64,000 nucleotides of DNA from Rhizobium aethiopicum (GTDB lineage Bacteria; Pseudomonadota; Alphaproteobacteria; Rhizobiales; Rhizobiaceae): contig NZ_JACIFV010000001.1 in the NCBI RefSeq assembly GCF_014197535.1, positions 1 through 64,000 of the forward strand, given 5' to 3'. The notes beneath the pieces were generated by a model, which was given only the letters and a program-made list of their open reading frames with translations, was not told the origin of the DNA and searched no databases. Of the stretch, positions 8,082-18,329 are shown piece after piece; the first letter of the stretch is position 1, and every line of letters begins with the position of its first letter. The position numbers and the translations under genes were made by a program.

Positions 8082-8918
8082 ATGGTGAATTATATCGAAG
8101 CCTCCTCCGCGCCGCCGAAGAATACGGGCGCCATCCGGCTTTACGATGCGCAGGCGTTCGAGGGCATGCGCAGGGCGTGCCAGCTGACCGCACGCTGCCT
8201 CGATGCGCTCGCCGATATCGTCAGGCCCGGCCTGCTTACCGACGAGATCGACCGATTCGTATTAGATTTCGGCATGGATCACGGCGCCTTTCCCGCGACG
8301 CTGAATTATCGCGGCTATACCAAATCCACCTGCACCTCGATCAATCACGTCGTCTGCCACGGCATTCCAAACGACAAGCCGCTGCGCGAGGGCGATATCG
8401 TCAATATCGACGTTACCTTCGTGCTCGACGGCTGGCATGGCGATTCGAGTCGCATGTATCCGGTCGGCACGATCAAGCGCGCCGCCGAGCGGCTGCTTGA
8501 AGTCACCTATGAATCCCTGATGCGCGGCATATCAGCCGTCAGGCCCGGTGCCCGCACCGGCGCGATCGGCGAGGCGATCCAGACCTATGCGGAAGCCGAG
8601 CGCTGTTCGGTAGTGCGCGATTTCTGCGGCCACGGCGTCGGCCGGCTGTTCCACGATTCGCCGAACATCTTGCATTACGGCCGCGCCAATGAAGGGCCGG
8701 AGCTGCGCGAAGGCATGATCTTCACCATCGAGCCGATGATCAATCTCGGCCGGCCCCATGTAAAGGTGCTCGCCGACGGCTGGACGGCCGTGACCCGCGA
8801 CCGCTCGCTTTCGGCGCAGTATGAACACACGGTCGGCGTCACCGCCGAGGGCTGCGAAATCTTCACGCTGTCACCGGGTGGCCTCGACCGGCCCGGACTG
8901 CCGCCGCTTGCCAGGTGA
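8082..8918 (+). CDS. map: Type I methionine aminopeptidase
   Basis: A 278-residue cytosolic metalloprotease that removes N-terminal Met from new proteins. The five metal ligands can be placed: Asp in [14 protein letters not shown] (two Asp), His in [11 protein letters not shown], Glu in FTIEPMIN and Glu in QYEHTVGV. The substrate His is in [10 protein letters not shown]. The N-terminus has a short extra stretch of about 25 residues before the core. radC starts 8 nt after its stop, so the two are probably co-transcribed. Rhizobia often carry more than one map gene; whether this is the essential one cannot be told here. Confidence 0.93.
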   Translation: MVNYIEASSAPPKNTGAIRLYDAQAFEGMRRACQLTARCLDALADIVRPGLLTDEIDRFVLDFGMDHGAFPATLNYRGYTKSTCTSINHVVCHGIPNDKPLREGDIVNIDVTFVLDGWHGDSSRMYPVGTIKRAAERLLEVTYESLMRGISAVRPGARTGAIGEAIQTYAEAERCSVVRDFCGHGVGRLFHDSPNILHYGRANEGPELREGMIFTIEPMINLGRPHVKVLADGWTAVTRDRSLSAQYEHTVGVTAEGCEIFTLSPGGLDRPGLPPLAR

Positions 8919-8925
8919 CGATCTG

Positions 8926-9750
8926 ATGGCGAAGCGGCCTGTTGCGACATCTTCCGACGACGAGCTGCCTTTCGAGATTGAAGAGCCTGTTGTCGACGAA
9001 CGCTCGTTCTTCGGCGGCCGGCCGCAAAAACCAGCCGCGCCGAACGCCCGGACCGCCCTACCCGCCTCGCTCTCCGGGCCGGAACATTATCACGGTCATC
9101 GTGAGCGGCTGCGTGACCGCTTCCGCGAACTGGGTGATACGGCGCTTGCCGATTACGAAATCCTCGAGCTCTTGCTCTTCCGGCTGATCCCGCGACGCGA
9201 CACCAAGCCGATCGCCAAGGCGCTCATCGAACGATTCGGCTCTCTCGCCGGCGTCTTTGGCGCGCCGGCTGGTCTCCTGACGGAGGTGAAGGGCGTCGGC
9301 GAGAATGTCGCCCTCGACCTGAAACTGATCGCCACCGTCGCTCACCGGACCCTGAAGAGCGAGATCAGAAGCAAGCAGGTTCTCTCCTCCTGGTCCTCGG
9401 TCATCCAGTATTGCCACGCCGCCATGGCGCACGAGACACGCGAACAGTTCCGAATCCTTTTCCTCGACAAGCGCAACGTGCTGATCGCTGACGAGGTGCA
9501 GGGCCGCGGCACGGTCGACCATACGCCGGTCTATCCCCGAGAGGTGGTCAAACGCGCGCTCGAACTATCGGCAACGGCGATCATCCTCGTCCACAATCAT
9601 CCCTCCGGCGACCCGACGCCCTCACGCGCCGACATCGACATGACGAAGGTGATCATCGAGGCAGCCAAGGCGCTCGACATCACCGTGCACGACCACATCA
9701 TCATCGGCAAGGACGGCCATGTCAGCCTGAAGGGGCTGAAGTTGATGTAA
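8926..9750 (+). CDS. radC: RadC/YeeS-family JAB-domain protein (DNA repair-associated)
   Basis: A 274-residue protein. It has an N-terminal helix-hairpin-helix UPF0758 region ([42 protein letters not shown]) and a C-terminal JAB/MPN metalloprotease-like domain with [14 protein letters not shown] as the zinc motif. The exact role is unsettled; the old link to recombinational repair is weak. ATG 8926 is 8 nt after map. The last 129 nt of this gene are repeated in diverged form at 11203-11331, on the far side of the oxidase gene. Confidence 0.93.
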   Translation: MAKRPVATSSDDELPFEIEEPVVDERSFFGGRPQKPAAPNARTALPASLSGPEHYHGHRERLRDRFRELGDTALADYEILELLLFRLIPRRDTKPIAKALIERFGSLAGVFGAPAGLLTEVKGVGENVALDLKLIATVAHRTLKSEIRSKQVLSSWSSVIQYCHAAMAHETREQFRILFLDKRNVLIADEVQGRGTVDHTPVYPREVVKRALELSATAIILVHNHPSGDPTPSRADIDMTKVIIEAAKALDITVHDHIIIGKDGHVSLKGLKLM

Positions 9751-10007
9751 TCCCGCTACGTTGAGGCGCGACCACACAACCAGCGCCCAACCTTGCCCGG
9801 CCCCAAGCCCTGCACGGAGACGATCAGGCGGCATGCTGCTGACGCTCATTCTGCCCTCGATCCGGAGAGGTCGCAGCCAAGCATGCGACGCGCGCGAAGA
9901 CTGGCGGAAAGCTTCAGTTGACAGCAGTCGCCGGCGCGGGATTCTATGCAATCCTGCGCCGCTACGCTGAATAATACCCGCCCGAAATACCGAGAAGATA
10001 AAGCTTC

Positions 10008-11195
10008 ATGACGATCTCCAGCGGTAACACCGATCGATCGACCAGGCTCTGCCGCGATGCGCTCTGCCTCGATGACTTTGAAATGCGGGCACGGCGACAT
10101 CTGCCAAAGCCTCTGTTCGGTTATATCGCCGGCGCGACCGAGACCAACGCGTCGCTGCGGCATAATGCAGAGGCCTTCCAGGCCTATGCCTTTCGGCCTC
10201 GTGTACTTCGCGACGTCTCGAGGCGCAGCACCGAGACGAGCCTCTTCGGCAAGACCCATGCCGCACCGTTCGGCATCGCGCCGATGGGGATCAGCGCGCT
10301 GATGGCTTATCGGGGCGACATCGTGCTCGCGCAAGGCGCGGACCAATCGGGAATCCCGATGATCATAAGCGGTTCGTCACTCATTCCCCTGGAAGAGATC
10401 GCTGCGGTTTCGCCACAGGCATGGTTTCAGGCCTATCTCCCCGGAGAACCCGACCGTATCGACGCTCTCATCGATCGGGTCGCTGCGGCCGGCATCGGCA
10501 CAATTCTGCTGACCGTGGATACGGCCACGCTGCCCAATCGCGAGAATAATGTAAGGGCGGGGTTTTCGACGCCTTTGCGTCCCGGGCTCCGCTTGGCATG
10601 GCAGGGCATCTCGCATCCCCGCTGGACAACCGGGACGTTCCTGCGCACGATCGTCCGGCACGGCATTCCGCATTTTGAAAATTCCTACTCCACAAGAGGC
10701 CCGCCGATCATATCCTCGAACGTCACGCGCGATTTCGGCAAGCGTGACCATCTCAACTGGAGTCACCTGGAACGGATACGGAAGCGCTGGGCCGGCAAGC
10801 TCGTGGTCAAGGGGATCATGCATCCTGAAGACGCGGCAAGGGCTGCAGATACCGGCGCGGATGGGGTGATCGTCTCCAATCATGGCGGCCGCCAGCTCGA
10901 CGGCACCGCATCTCCTCTTCAGGTCCTTCCGGAGATTGCAGCACGTGTCGGAGACAGCATTGCCGTCATGATCGACGGCGGCATCCGGCGTGGAACGGAT
11001 ATCATGAAGGCCCTTGCGCTTGGCGCCTGTTTCGTGTTCGTGGGCAGGCCATTCCTTTATGCTGCAGCCGTCGCGGGGCTACCGGGCGTGCTCAGAGCGG
11101 CGGATATCCTGAAGACGGAACTGCATAGCAATATGGCGTTACTCGGGGTCACTGGGGTGAACGATATTTCCACGGATTACATCACTCGCACATGA
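10008..11195 (+). CDS. FMN-dependent alpha-hydroxy-acid oxidase/dehydrogenase (LldD/glycolate oxidase family)
   Basis: A 395-residue TIM-barrel flavoenzyme oxidising L-lactate or a related 2-hydroxy acid. Family blocks are seen in order: the N-terminal [53 protein letters not shown] (catalytic-region Lys), [11 protein letters not shown] (catalytic His and Arg), and the FMN-phosphate site [20 protein letters not shown]. Substrate (lactate, mandelate, glycolate) cannot be fixed from this. The gene sits between radC and a duplicate of the radC 3' end, so it seems to be an inserted cargo gene. lldD symbol is withheld because of that uncertainty. Confidence 0.88.
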   Translation: MTISSGNTDRSTRLCRDALCLDDFEMRARRHLPKPLFGYIAGATETNASLRHNAEAFQAYAFRPRVLRDVSRRSTETSLFGKTHAAPFGIAPMGISALMAYRGDIVLAQGADQSGIPMIISGSSLIPLEEIAAVSPQAWFQAYLPGEPDRIDALIDRVAAAGIGTILLTVDTATLPNRENNVRAGFSTPLRPGLRLAWQGISHPRWTTGTFLRTIVRHGIPHFENSYSTRGPPIISSNVTRDFGKRDHLNWSHLERIRKRWAGKLVVKGIMHPEDAARAADTGADGVIVSNHGGRQLDGTASPLQVLPEIAARVGDSIAVMIDGGIRRGTDIMKALALGACFVFVGRPFLYAAAVAGLPGVLRAADILKTELHSNMALLGVTGVNDISTDYITRT

Positions 11196-11202
11196 ACAAC
11201 CG

Positions 11203-11331
11203 TCGCGCGCTGACATCGATATGACGAGGGTGATCATCGACACGGCGATGGCACTTGATATCACTGTCCACGACCACATCATCATCGGCAAGGACGGCCA
11301 TGTGAGCTTGAAAGGGCTGAAGCTGATCTGA
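11203..11331 (+). repeat. Diverged duplicate of the radC 3' end
   Basis: This stretch reads [13 protein letters not shown], then [19 protein letters not shown] and LKGLKLI with a TGA, matching the last 42 codons of radC (9622-9750) in frame. By eye about 20 of 129 bases differ, mostly at third positions. It has no start codon or N-terminal part. It marks the far edge of the inserted oxidase gene, whose stop lies 7 nt before it. It is either the original radC end left after insertion or a fragment carried in with the cargo. Confidence 0.85.
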
Positions 11332-11448
11332 AAAGCACAGGTCCGGCTGAATCGGCAGCCGTAAAACAATCTGTAACATTGACCGGCTACCGATAGAGGA
11401 GCGACATTTTTGTCGCAAATGATTCCATTTCCAATCCGAGGCTAGAGG

Positions 11449-12855
11449 ATGTTTCAGTACGATCTCGTTGTGGTGGGTAGCGGTCCCGCAGGGCGCCGCG
11501 GCGCGATCCAGGCTGCGAAACTCGGCAAGAAAGTGCTTGTCATCGAACAGGGCAAGCGCGTCGGAGGAGTGTCCGTCCATACCGGCACCATCCCTTCGAA
11601 GACGCTGCGCGAGACCGCGCTCAATCTCTCCGGCTGGCGCGAGCGCGGCTTCTATGGGCGATCCTACCGCGTCAAGCAGGAGATCAGTGCGGAAGACCTG
11701 CGTCGCCGCCTGCTGATTACCCTCAACCATGAAGTGGAAGTGCTCGAGCATCAGTTCGCCCGAAACCGTGTCCACCACATGCGCGGCAAGGCGAGTTTCG
11801 TCGATTCCACCACCTTGCAGGTCATCAAGGATGACGGCGAAGCGCTGACGGTGAACGGCGCCAGCATTCTGCTTGCGGTGGGCACGAAACCTTTCCGCCC
11901 GGATTACATGCCATTCGATGGCAAGACAGTGCTCGACAGCGACGAGCTGCTTGATATCGAAGAGCTGCCGCGCACCATGGTTGTCATCGGCGCCGGGGTT
12001 ATCGGCATCGAATATGCGACGATCTTCTCGGCCCTTGATACTGCCGTGACGGTGATCGATCCAAAGTCGACCATGCTCGACTTTATCGACAAGGAAATCG
12101 TCGAGGATTTCACCTATCAGCTGCGCGACCGCAATATGAAGCTGCTGCTCGGCACGAAGGCCGAGAAGGTCGAGCGGCTCGATAGCGGCAAGGTCCAACT
12201 GACGCTCGACAACGGCCGTCATCTGGTGACCGACATGGTGCTCTTTGCCGCCGGACGCATGGGAGCGACCGACGCGCTGAACCTTCCCGCCATTGGACTG
12301 GAGGCCGACAGCCGTGGCCGTCTCAAGGTCAATCCGGAGACCTTCCAGACCTCTGTGCCGAATGTCTACGCCGCCGGTGACGTCGTCGGCTTCCCGAGCC
12401 TTGCCTCGACATCGATGGAACAGGGCCGCATCGCCGCGCGTGTGGCGATCGGCGCGGTCGCCAAGGAGCCGCAGAAATATTTCCCCTACGGCATCTATGC
12501 GGTGCCGGAGATCTCGACCTGCGGTCTGACCGAAGAGGAAATGAAGGAGCGCGGCATCGCCTATGAATGCGGCATTGCCCGCTTCCGCGAAACCTCGCGC
12601 GGCCATATCATGGGCCTCGATACCGGGCTTCTGAAGCTGATCTTCTCGCTGAAGACGCGCCGACTGCTCGGCGTGCATATCGTCGGCGAAGGCGCCACCG
12701 AGCTGGTACACATCGGCCAGGCGGTGCTCAATCTGAAAGGCACGGTCGAATATTTCGTCGAAAACACCTTCAACTATCCGACGCTCGCCGAAGCCTACAA
12801 GATCGCCGGCCTCGACGCCTGGAATCGGATGGGTGACATCAAATCGGAACTCTGA
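11449..12855 (+). CDS. sthA: Soluble (Si-specific) NAD(P)+ transhydrogenase
   Basis: A 468-residue cytosolic flavoprotein moving reducing equivalents between NADPH and NAD+. FAD site VVVGSGPAGRRGAIQAAKLG at the N-terminus; second nucleotide site VVIGAGVIGIEYATIFSAL near residue 185; C-terminal FAD block VYAAGDVVGFPSLAS; dimer region FNYPTLAEAYK. It has GTIPSKTLRE (residues 46-55) where dihydrolipoamide dehydrogenases have a CxxxxC disulfide. That absence is diagnostic of SthA and not damage. It stands alone on the + strand after the radC remnant. Confidence 0.93.
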   Translation: MFQYDLVVVGSGPAGRRGAIQAAKLGKKVLVIEQGKRVGGVSVHTGTIPSKTLRETALNLSGWRERGFYGRSYRVKQEISAEDLRRRLLITLNHEVEVLEHQFARNRVHHMRGKASFVDSTTLQVIKDDGEALTVNGASILLAVGTKPFRPDYMPFDGKTVLDSDELLDIEELPRTMVVIGAGVIGIEYATIFSALDTAVTVIDPKSTMLDFIDKEIVEDFTYQLRDRNMKLLLGTKAEKVERLDSGKVQLTLDNGRHLVTDMVLFAAGRMGATDALNLPAIGLEADSRGRLKVNPETFQTSVPNVYAAGDVVGFPSLASTSMEQGRIAARVAIGAVAKEPQKYFPYGIYAVPEISTCGLTEEEMKERGIAYECGIARFRETSRGHIMGLDTGLLKLIFSLKTRRLLGVHIVGEGATELVHIGQAVLNLKGTVEYFVENTFNYPTLAEAYKIAGLDAWNRMGDIKSEL

Positions 12856-12910
12856 AAGCCCGACGGCGGCGCCGCCATCTGATTCCGCCAGCTAAGATGG
12901 AGCCGAGAGC

Positions 12911-13714
12911 TTGCGCATCATTTCGCTGAATGCATGGGGCGGCCGACTGCACGAGGCCCTGATCGCCTATGTCAAGCAGGCCGACCCTGATGTGCTGTGC
13001 CTGCAGGAGGTGCTGCGGGCGCCGAATGCGGATAGCGGATGGTCGATATACCGGGATGCGGGGCTGGAACTGCCGCAACGTGTCAATCTGTTTCAGGAAA
13101 TCAGCGCCGCCCTGCCCGGCCACGACGCCTTCTTCTGCCCGACATCGAGAGGTGAGCTTTTCGATGGCGACGCCGCCACTGTCGCGGAATTCGGGTTGGC
13201 GACCTTCGTCCGAAAATCGCATTCCGTCATCGCCCAGGCGCTGGACTTCGTGCATGGCAGTTTTTCCGCCGATGGCTGGGGTGACCATCCCAGACCGCGC
13301 AACGCCCATTGCATCCGCCTCTTCAACCATGCGCACGGCCGCACCGTGACGATCGCCCATATGCATGGTCTGCGCGATTCGGCCGGCAAGGGCGATACGG
13401 CGCAGCGCGAACAGCAGGTGCTGGCATTGGCCGGCCTCATCGGGCGGATCTGGCCCGGCGACGAAGGGCTCGTGGTCTGCGGTGACTTCAATGTGCTGCC
13501 CGGCAGCGCGACCTTTCGGGTCCTTGCCCGGTTGGGTCTTTCCGATCTCGTCACCGGAAACGGCCTTGTCGACACGCGAACCTCCCACTATCTGAAGCAG
13601 GGCCGCTTCGCGGATTACATGCTGATTACGCCTGACGTGGAGGTTGCCAAGTTCGAGGTGGTCGAGGAGCCCGAGGTCTCCGACCACCGCGCATTGCTGC
13701 TCGATATCGCGTAG
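12911..13714 (+). CDS. Endonuclease/exonuclease/phosphatase (EEP) family protein
   Basis: A 267-residue single-domain EEP hydrolase. It starts at a TTG (12911) giving MRIISLNAWGG, with the conserved Asn, then CLQEVLR with the metal Glu, MHGLRDS, VVCGDFNVLPGS (Asp, Asn) and the closing SDHRALLLDI His-Asp pair. The fold cuts phosphodiesters in nucleic acids, lipids or nucleotides. No DNA-binding extension is present, so the substrate is open. Lies 55 nt after sthA and could share its transcript. Confidence 0.82.
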   Translation: MRIISLNAWGGRLHEALIAYVKQADPDVLCLQEVLRAPNADSGWSIYRDAGLELPQRVNLFQEISAALPGHDAFFCPTSRGELFDGDAATVAEFGLATFVRKSHSVIAQALDFVHGSFSADGWGDHPRPRNAHCIRLFNHAHGRTVTIAHMHGLRDSAGKGDTAQREQQVLALAGLIGRIWPGDEGLVVCGDFNVLPGSATFRVLARLGLSDLVTGNGLVDTRTSHYLKQGRFADYMLITPDVEVAKFEVVEEPEVSDHRALLLDIA

Positions 13715-13872
13715 TATATTGAGGGATGCGCTGTGCGAAACTTCTGCGCGCAGTTTCATGTTTTTACGCCTTGGTTTGAACCCTGATCAATCGCATTGAT
13801 ACGCCGTGCCTGATTTGTGCCTTCAACGCCATTTGCCTCCGGGCAGACGTTTCTAAAGAAAGATAGATACTC

Positions 13873-15642
13873 TTGCCCCATGCTTCGGACGCCGTGCGCA
13901 GACGTTTTCAGCTCATCCTGATCAAGCCGTCGCATTATGACGATGACGGCTACGTCATCCGCTGGTGGCGGGCGATGATCCCTTCCAATTCGCTCGCGGC
14001 CCTATACGGCATCGCTGCCGAATGCGCCGAGCGCAAGGTGCTCGGGCCGGATACCGCGATCGACATTACCGTGATCGATGAAACCAATACGCGAATCGAT
14101 TTTGCCGGGCTGCTCGCCCAGTTCAGGCGCCACGGCAATTTCGGCATGGTCGCGCTGGTCGGCGTCCAGTCCAACCAATATCCGCGCGCCCTCGATATTG
14201 CCCGCCCCTTCCGCAATGCCGGCCTGCCGGTCTCGATGGGCGGCTTCCATGTGTCCGGCTGCCTGTCGATGCTCGACGGCAAGGCGGTCGGGCTCGATGC
14301 CTGCCGCGAGATGGGCATCTCGATGTTTGCCGGCGAGGCCGAGGGGCGGCTGGACATGGTGCTGCGGGATGCCGCCACCGGCGAGCTGAAGCCGCTTTAT
14401 AATTTCATGAACGACCTTCCCGGCATCGGCGGCACGCCGGTTCCTTTCCTGCCGAAGGACAACATCCAGCGAACGCTCGGCCTCAGCACCAGCTTCGATG
14501 CCGGACGCGGCTGTCCCTACCAGTGCTCCTTCTGCACCATCATCAACGTGCAAGGGCGCAAATCGCGCTTCCGCTCGGCCGACGACGTCGAAAAGCTGGT
14601 GCGAATGAACTGGGCGCAGGGCATCCACAAGTTCTTCATTACCGACGATAATTTCGCCCGCAACAAGGACTGGGAGGCGATCTTCGACCGCTTGATCGAG
14701 CTCAAGGAGCGGGACGGCATTCCGCTCGGCCTGATGATCCAGGTCGACACGCTCTGTCACAAGATCCCCAATTTCATCGAAAAGTCTAAGCGCGCCGGCG
14801 TCACCCGCGTCTTCATCGGTCTGGAAAACGTCAATCCGGATAATCTGACCGCCGCCAAGAAGAACCAGAACAAGATCACCGAATATCGCAAGATGCTGCT
14901 CGCTTGGAAGGCGCAAGGTATCATGACGCTTGCCGGCTATATTCTGGGCTTCCCTGCCGATACGCCGGAATCGATCCGCCGCGACATCGCGATCATCCAG
15001 GAAGAGCTGCCGCTCGACGTGATCGAATTCTTCATCCTGACGCCGCTGCCTGGTTCCGAGGACCATCAGGTTCTCTGGAAGAAGGGTGTCGAGATGAACG
15101 ACGATCTCAACATCTACGATGTCGAGCATGTCTGTACCGCCCATCCCAAGATGAGCAAGCAGGAGTGGGAAGACATCTACCATGAGGCCTGGTCGCTCTA
15201 TTATTCGCCTCATCATATGAAGACGCTGCTGCGCCGCGCCGTGGCGACCGGGGTGCCGCTGGCAAGGCTCGTCAAGGTTCTCGTCTCGTTCGCAACCACG
15301 GTGCCGCTGGAAAACGTGCATCCGCTGCAGAGCGGCCTCTTTCGCCTGAAGACGCCGTCGGAGCGGCGTCCGGAACTCCCGCGCGAACATCCGCTGCTCT
15401 TCTGGCCGCGCTTTGCGTGGGAAACCGTCCGCAAACATGCTTCACTCGCCGGCACGATCATCGGCCTGACGATCTCGGCGTTCCTGATCTCGAGGGATGC
15501 GAAATCGAAGAGCTATATGGATCAGGCGCTGACGCCGGTCGCCGATGATGAGGAAGAGACGCTCAGCCTGTTCACCAAAACATCCGGCGGAACCGCAGCC
15601 GTCAGTCATGTCAGGAAAGTCGCGCAACTGACGGGGCATTGA
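13873..15642 (+). CDS. B12-binding-type radical SAM protein
   Basis: A 589-residue protein. The N-terminal 200 residues look like the cobalamin-binding Rossmann part of the BchE/P-methylase class (GFHVSGCLSMLDGKAVGLD, EAEGRLDMVLRDA). The radical SAM 4Fe-4S motif is at Cys214, Cys218 and Cys221 (GRGCPYQCSFC), with the later blocks FFITDDNF, VFIGLENVNPD and LTPLPGSEDH. The tail may hold one membrane-near helix (TIIGLTISAFLISRD). Start TTG 13873 or GTG 13894; neither has a strong site. Substrate unknown: it could be a methyl, cyclisation or tailoring reaction. No obvious pathway partners flank it. Confidence 0.82.
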   Translation: MPHASDAVRRRFQLILIKPSHYDDDGYVIRWWRAMIPSNSLAALYGIAAECAERKVLGPDTAIDITVIDETNTRIDFAGLLAQFRRHGNFGMVALVGVQSNQYPRALDIARPFRNAGLPVSMGGFHVSGCLSMLDGKAVGLDACREMGISMFAGEAEGRLDMVLRDAATGELKPLYNFMNDLPGIGGTPVPFLPKDNIQRTLGLSTSFDAGRGCPYQCSFCTIINVQGRKSRFRSADDVEKLVRMNWAQGIHKFFITDDNFARNKDWEAIFDRLIELKERDGIPLGLMIQVDTLCHKIPNFIEKSKRAGVTRVFIGLENVNPDNLTAAKKNQNKITEYRKMLLAWKAQGIMTLAGYILGFPADTPESIRRDIAIIQEELPLDVIEFFILTPLPGSEDHQVLWKKGVEMNDDLNIYDVEHVCTAHPKMSKQEWEDIYHEAWSLYYSPHHMKTLLRRAVATGVPLARLVKVLVSFATTVPLENVHPLQSGLFRLKTPSERRPELPREHPLLFWPRFAWETVRKHASLAGTIIGLTISAFLISRDAKSKSYMDQALTPVADDEEETLSLFTKTSGGTAAVSHVRKVAQLTGH

Positions 15643-15779
15643 GCGGCGATTCTTGCAATAGCGGCCGACGCCCTATCGGCCGGAGATGATTGATACCATC
15701 AAAGTCGAAGCTCGGAGGCTTTTGACATTCGTTCCGCTGGAACCCAGCCAAACCGCTCACACGATTGCGGCGTCACGCT

Positions 15780-16202
15780 CTATGCGATTTGGATCATCCG
15801 GCTCGTCTCGGCCACTTGCAGGGTGTCGACGAATTCGACGATCTTGACCGGTTTGCCATCATGGAAATGGATCTTGTCGACGAATTCCGTAGAGAAGGTT
15901 ACGCCCGATGGGATGTGTCTTACCTCGCCTTCACGATGGGCAAAGACCATCTGCTCATCCTCGTCCACATAGATGCCGGTCGTCCTAACCTTAGATAGAT
16001 CCCATGCCGCGATAAGCTGCGTTATCGTTTGGCGAAAGTCATGCCCGCTCGATTCGGTCGTCAAAGGCGCCAGTCGTGCATTGCCGACCATGCGAAAGGT
16101 GCAATCCTCGCCGAACAGCGCAAGCGTACCCTCGATATCACCACGGTCTCGCACAGAATATATTTCCTGCACCAGCGTCTTCATGTCGTTCTTCGCGGTC
16201 AT
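15780..16202 (-). CDS. NTF2-like/SnoaL-type nuclear transport factor 2 family protein
   Basis: A 140-residue protein with the cone-shaped NTF2-like pattern: LVQEIYSVRDRGDIEGTLALFGEDCTFRMVG at the start, then HDFRQTITQLIAAWD and VDKIHFHDGKPVKIVEFVDT. ATG 16202 follows GGAGGACCTGAAA, a strong site. Similar stand-alone proteins include steroid isomerase-like and polyketide cyclase-like enzymes as well as plain ligand binders, so no reaction is claimed. It is a single gene between the radical SAM gene and the trigger factor terminator. Confidence 0.75.
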   Translation of the reverse strand: MTAKNDMKTLVQEIYSVRDRGDIEGTLALFGEDCTFRMVGNARLAPLTTESSGHDFRQTITQLIAAWDLSKVRTTGIYVDEDEQMVFAHREGEVRHIPSGVTFSTEFVDKIHFHDGKPVKIVEFVDTLQVAETSRMIQIA

Positions 16203-16371
16203 TTTCAGGTCCTCCACTACCCAAAGCTCTTGGTTTTTATGATGTCGTGATCCCGGGCGACATGCGCCAGCAAAATCCGCGCGGATGACAGTGCTCAACT
16301 ATGTGTTGTTGCTGGCGAAGATAACACCATGATGAAGACGGCGTCGAGTACCCCGTCCGGATGACCCGAAA

Positions 16372-16401
16372 ACAGAAAAGCCCCGCACGATGGCGGGGCC
16401 T
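16372..16401 (-). terminator. Rho-independent terminator of tig
   Basis: On the - strand GGCCCCGCCATCGTGCGGGG forms a stem with GCCCCGC/GCGGGGC arms and is followed by CTTTTCTGTTTTC. It lies 27 nt after the tig stop codon. Confidence 0.85.
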
Positions 16402-16427
16402 TTGCAAACTTCAGAACTGAAAAGCGA

Positions 16428-17912
16428 TTATTCGGCGCTTTCGTCAGCCGCCTTCTTCTTCGGAGCGGCCTTCTTCTTCGGAGCAGCTTCATCGCCTTCG
16501 CCGGCATCAGCAGCTTCAGCCTTGGCGGCGGCCTTCTTCTTCGGAGCGGCCTTCTTAGTCTCAGCCTTGGCTTCGCCTTCTTCCTCGGCGAGCAGTTCTT
16601 CCTTCGTCACCTTCTTGTCGGTGACGTCGATTTCGGTCAGCAGGTGATCGATGACCTTCTCTTCGAAGATCGGGGCGCGGATCGAAGCGGCGGCACCCGG
16701 CTGGCTGCGGAAGAATTCGAGGATCTGCTTTTCCTGACCCGGATACTGGCGCAGCTGATCGTAGATCGCGCGCTGCATCTCGTCTTCGGTGACTTCGACG
16801 CCGGCCTTTTCGCCGATTTCGGAGAGAACGAGACCAAGGCGGACGCGACGCTCTGCAAGCGTCTTGTATTCCTCACGCGCCTTCTCTTCGGTCGTGTCTT
16901 CGTCCTCGAACGTCTTGCCTGACTGAGCGAGGTCGTTGTTCACCTGGCTCCAGATGCCGTTGTACTCGGCATCGACGAGCGAAGCCGGGGTCTCGAACTT
17001 GTACATCTCGTCAAGCTGGTCGAGGATCTGACGCTTCAGCTTCTGACGGGTCAGCGAGCCGTACTGCGATTCGATCTGGCCACGGACGATTTCCTTCAGG
17101 CGATCGGCGGATTCGATGCCGAGCTTGGAGGCGAGTTCGTCGTTGATTTCGACAGCGCCGGGGGCTGCGACATCCTTGACCGTGATGTCGAAGGTCGCTT
17201 CCTTGCCGGCGAGGTTCTTGGCCGGATAGTCGGCCGGGAAGGTCACGGTGATGGTCTTCTCTTCGCCAGCCTTGACGCCGACGAGTTGGTCTTCGAAGCC
17301 GGGGATGAAGCGGCCGGAGCCGATCACCAGTTCGGCGCCCTGGTCGGTGCCGCCTTCGAAGGCTTCGCCATCGACCTTGCCGACATAATCCATGGTGATG
17401 CGGTCGCCGTTGGCGGCCTTGCCGGTCTTGCTTTCGTAGGAGCGGGCGCTTTCGGCGACCTTCAAGACCTGTTCGTTGACTTCGTCATCGGAGATGTCGA
17501 TGACTTCGCGCGTGACCTTGATGCCCTTGACGGACTTCAGTTCGATCGGCGGCAGAACTTCGTAGGAGAGCGTGAATTCGAAATCCTGCTGGGCGGTGAG
17601 GATCTTGTCGGCCTCGTCCTTGTCTTCGGTCATGGCGATTTCCGGCTGGGTGGCCGACTTTTCGCCGCGGCTGGACAGGATGGCGGCGGGCTGTTCGCGG
17701 ACGATCTCGTTGACGAGATCGGCCATGATCGACTTGCCGTAAACCTTCTTCAGGTGAGCAGCGGGGACCTTGCCCGGACGGAAGCCGTTGATGCGGACCT
17801 TGTCCTTCACATCGGCAAGACGCTCATTCATCTTGTCTTCCATGTCCTTGGCCGGGATAACGACCTTGATTTCGCGCTTCAGCCCTTCAGCGAGCGTTTC
17901 GATAACCTGCAT
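16428..17912 (-). CDS. tig: Trigger factor, ribosome-associated chaperone and peptidyl-prolyl isomerase
   Basis: A 494-residue chaperone that meets nascent chains at the ribosome exit. N-terminal ribosome-binding domain holds [18 protein letters not shown] (the L23-docking FRxGxxP motif). FKBP domain spans about residues 155-245 ([40 protein letters not shown]). The C-terminal helical arms follow. The last 50 or so residues are a low-complexity Lys/Ala/Glu tail with repeats of PKKKAA, longer than the enterobacterial protein but usual for alpha-proteobacteria. It is flanked by its own terminator and by tRNA-Leu upstream. Confidence 0.96.
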   Translation of the reverse strand: MQVIETLAEGLKREIKVVIPAKDMEDKMNERLADVKDKVRINGFRPGKVPAAHLKKVYGKSIMADLVNEIVREQPAAILSSRGEKSATQPEIAMTEDKDEADKILTAQQDFEFTLSYEVLPPIELKSVKGIKVTREVIDISDDEVNEQVLKVAESARSYESKTGKAANGDRITMDYVGKVDGEAFEGGTDQGAELVIGSGRFIPGFEDQLVGVKAGEEKTITVTFPADYPAKNLAGKEATFDITVKDVAAPGAVEINDELASKLGIESADRLKEIVRGQIESQYGSLTRQKLKRQILDQLDEMYKFETPASLVDAEYNGIWSQVNNDLAQSGKTFEDEDTTEEKAREEYKTLAERRVRLGLVLSEIGEKAGVEVTEDEMQRAIYDQLRQYPGQEKQILEFFRSQPGAAASIRAPIFEEKVIDHLLTEIDVTDKKVTKEELLAEEEGEAKAETKKAAPKKKAAAKAEAADAGEGDEAAPKKKAAPKKKAADESAE

Positions 17913-18092
17913 GTCTTCCTACCTTCATGTCGTGGCGGCCGTGCCCAGACGCCGTTCGTTTCTATGAGCACGACGCCGGCAGCGTGCCGCGCGTGGCTTT
18001 TCCCAATTCCTGCATCATTCCGCCCAAGGGGGAACGGCACTCGCTTCCGGGTATCAGGGGACTAAATTCTTAGTCTCCCCCTGCAAACAGCC

Positions 18093-18177
<85 letters not shown>

Positions 18178-18329
18178 GTTCACAGAACCGCATGCCTATG
18201 CCTGCGCATGAGGCCTTCCGAAGCGCGGCGTCTCTATATCACCCGATTTGGTCGAGGCAAAGGAAAAATGAACGTCCAATGACAGGCTATTCAAGGCCCA
18301 AACCCGCCCTGCCCCGAAGGCCTGAAGGA

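Noticed and set aside
11449..12855. sthA considered damaged because the redox CxxxxC is absent
   Set aside because: Soluble transhydrogenases lack this pair by nature; GTIPSKT is their normal sequence.
13737..13757. GAAACT...AGTTTC inverted repeat after the EEP gene
   Set aside because: Short, with a 9-nt centre and only a weak T tract; not enough to call a terminator or an operator.
16428..16620. PKKKAA repeats in tig considered a DNA repeat array
   Set aside because: They are coding repeats of a Lys/Ala-rich tail common in alpha-proteobacterial trigger factors.
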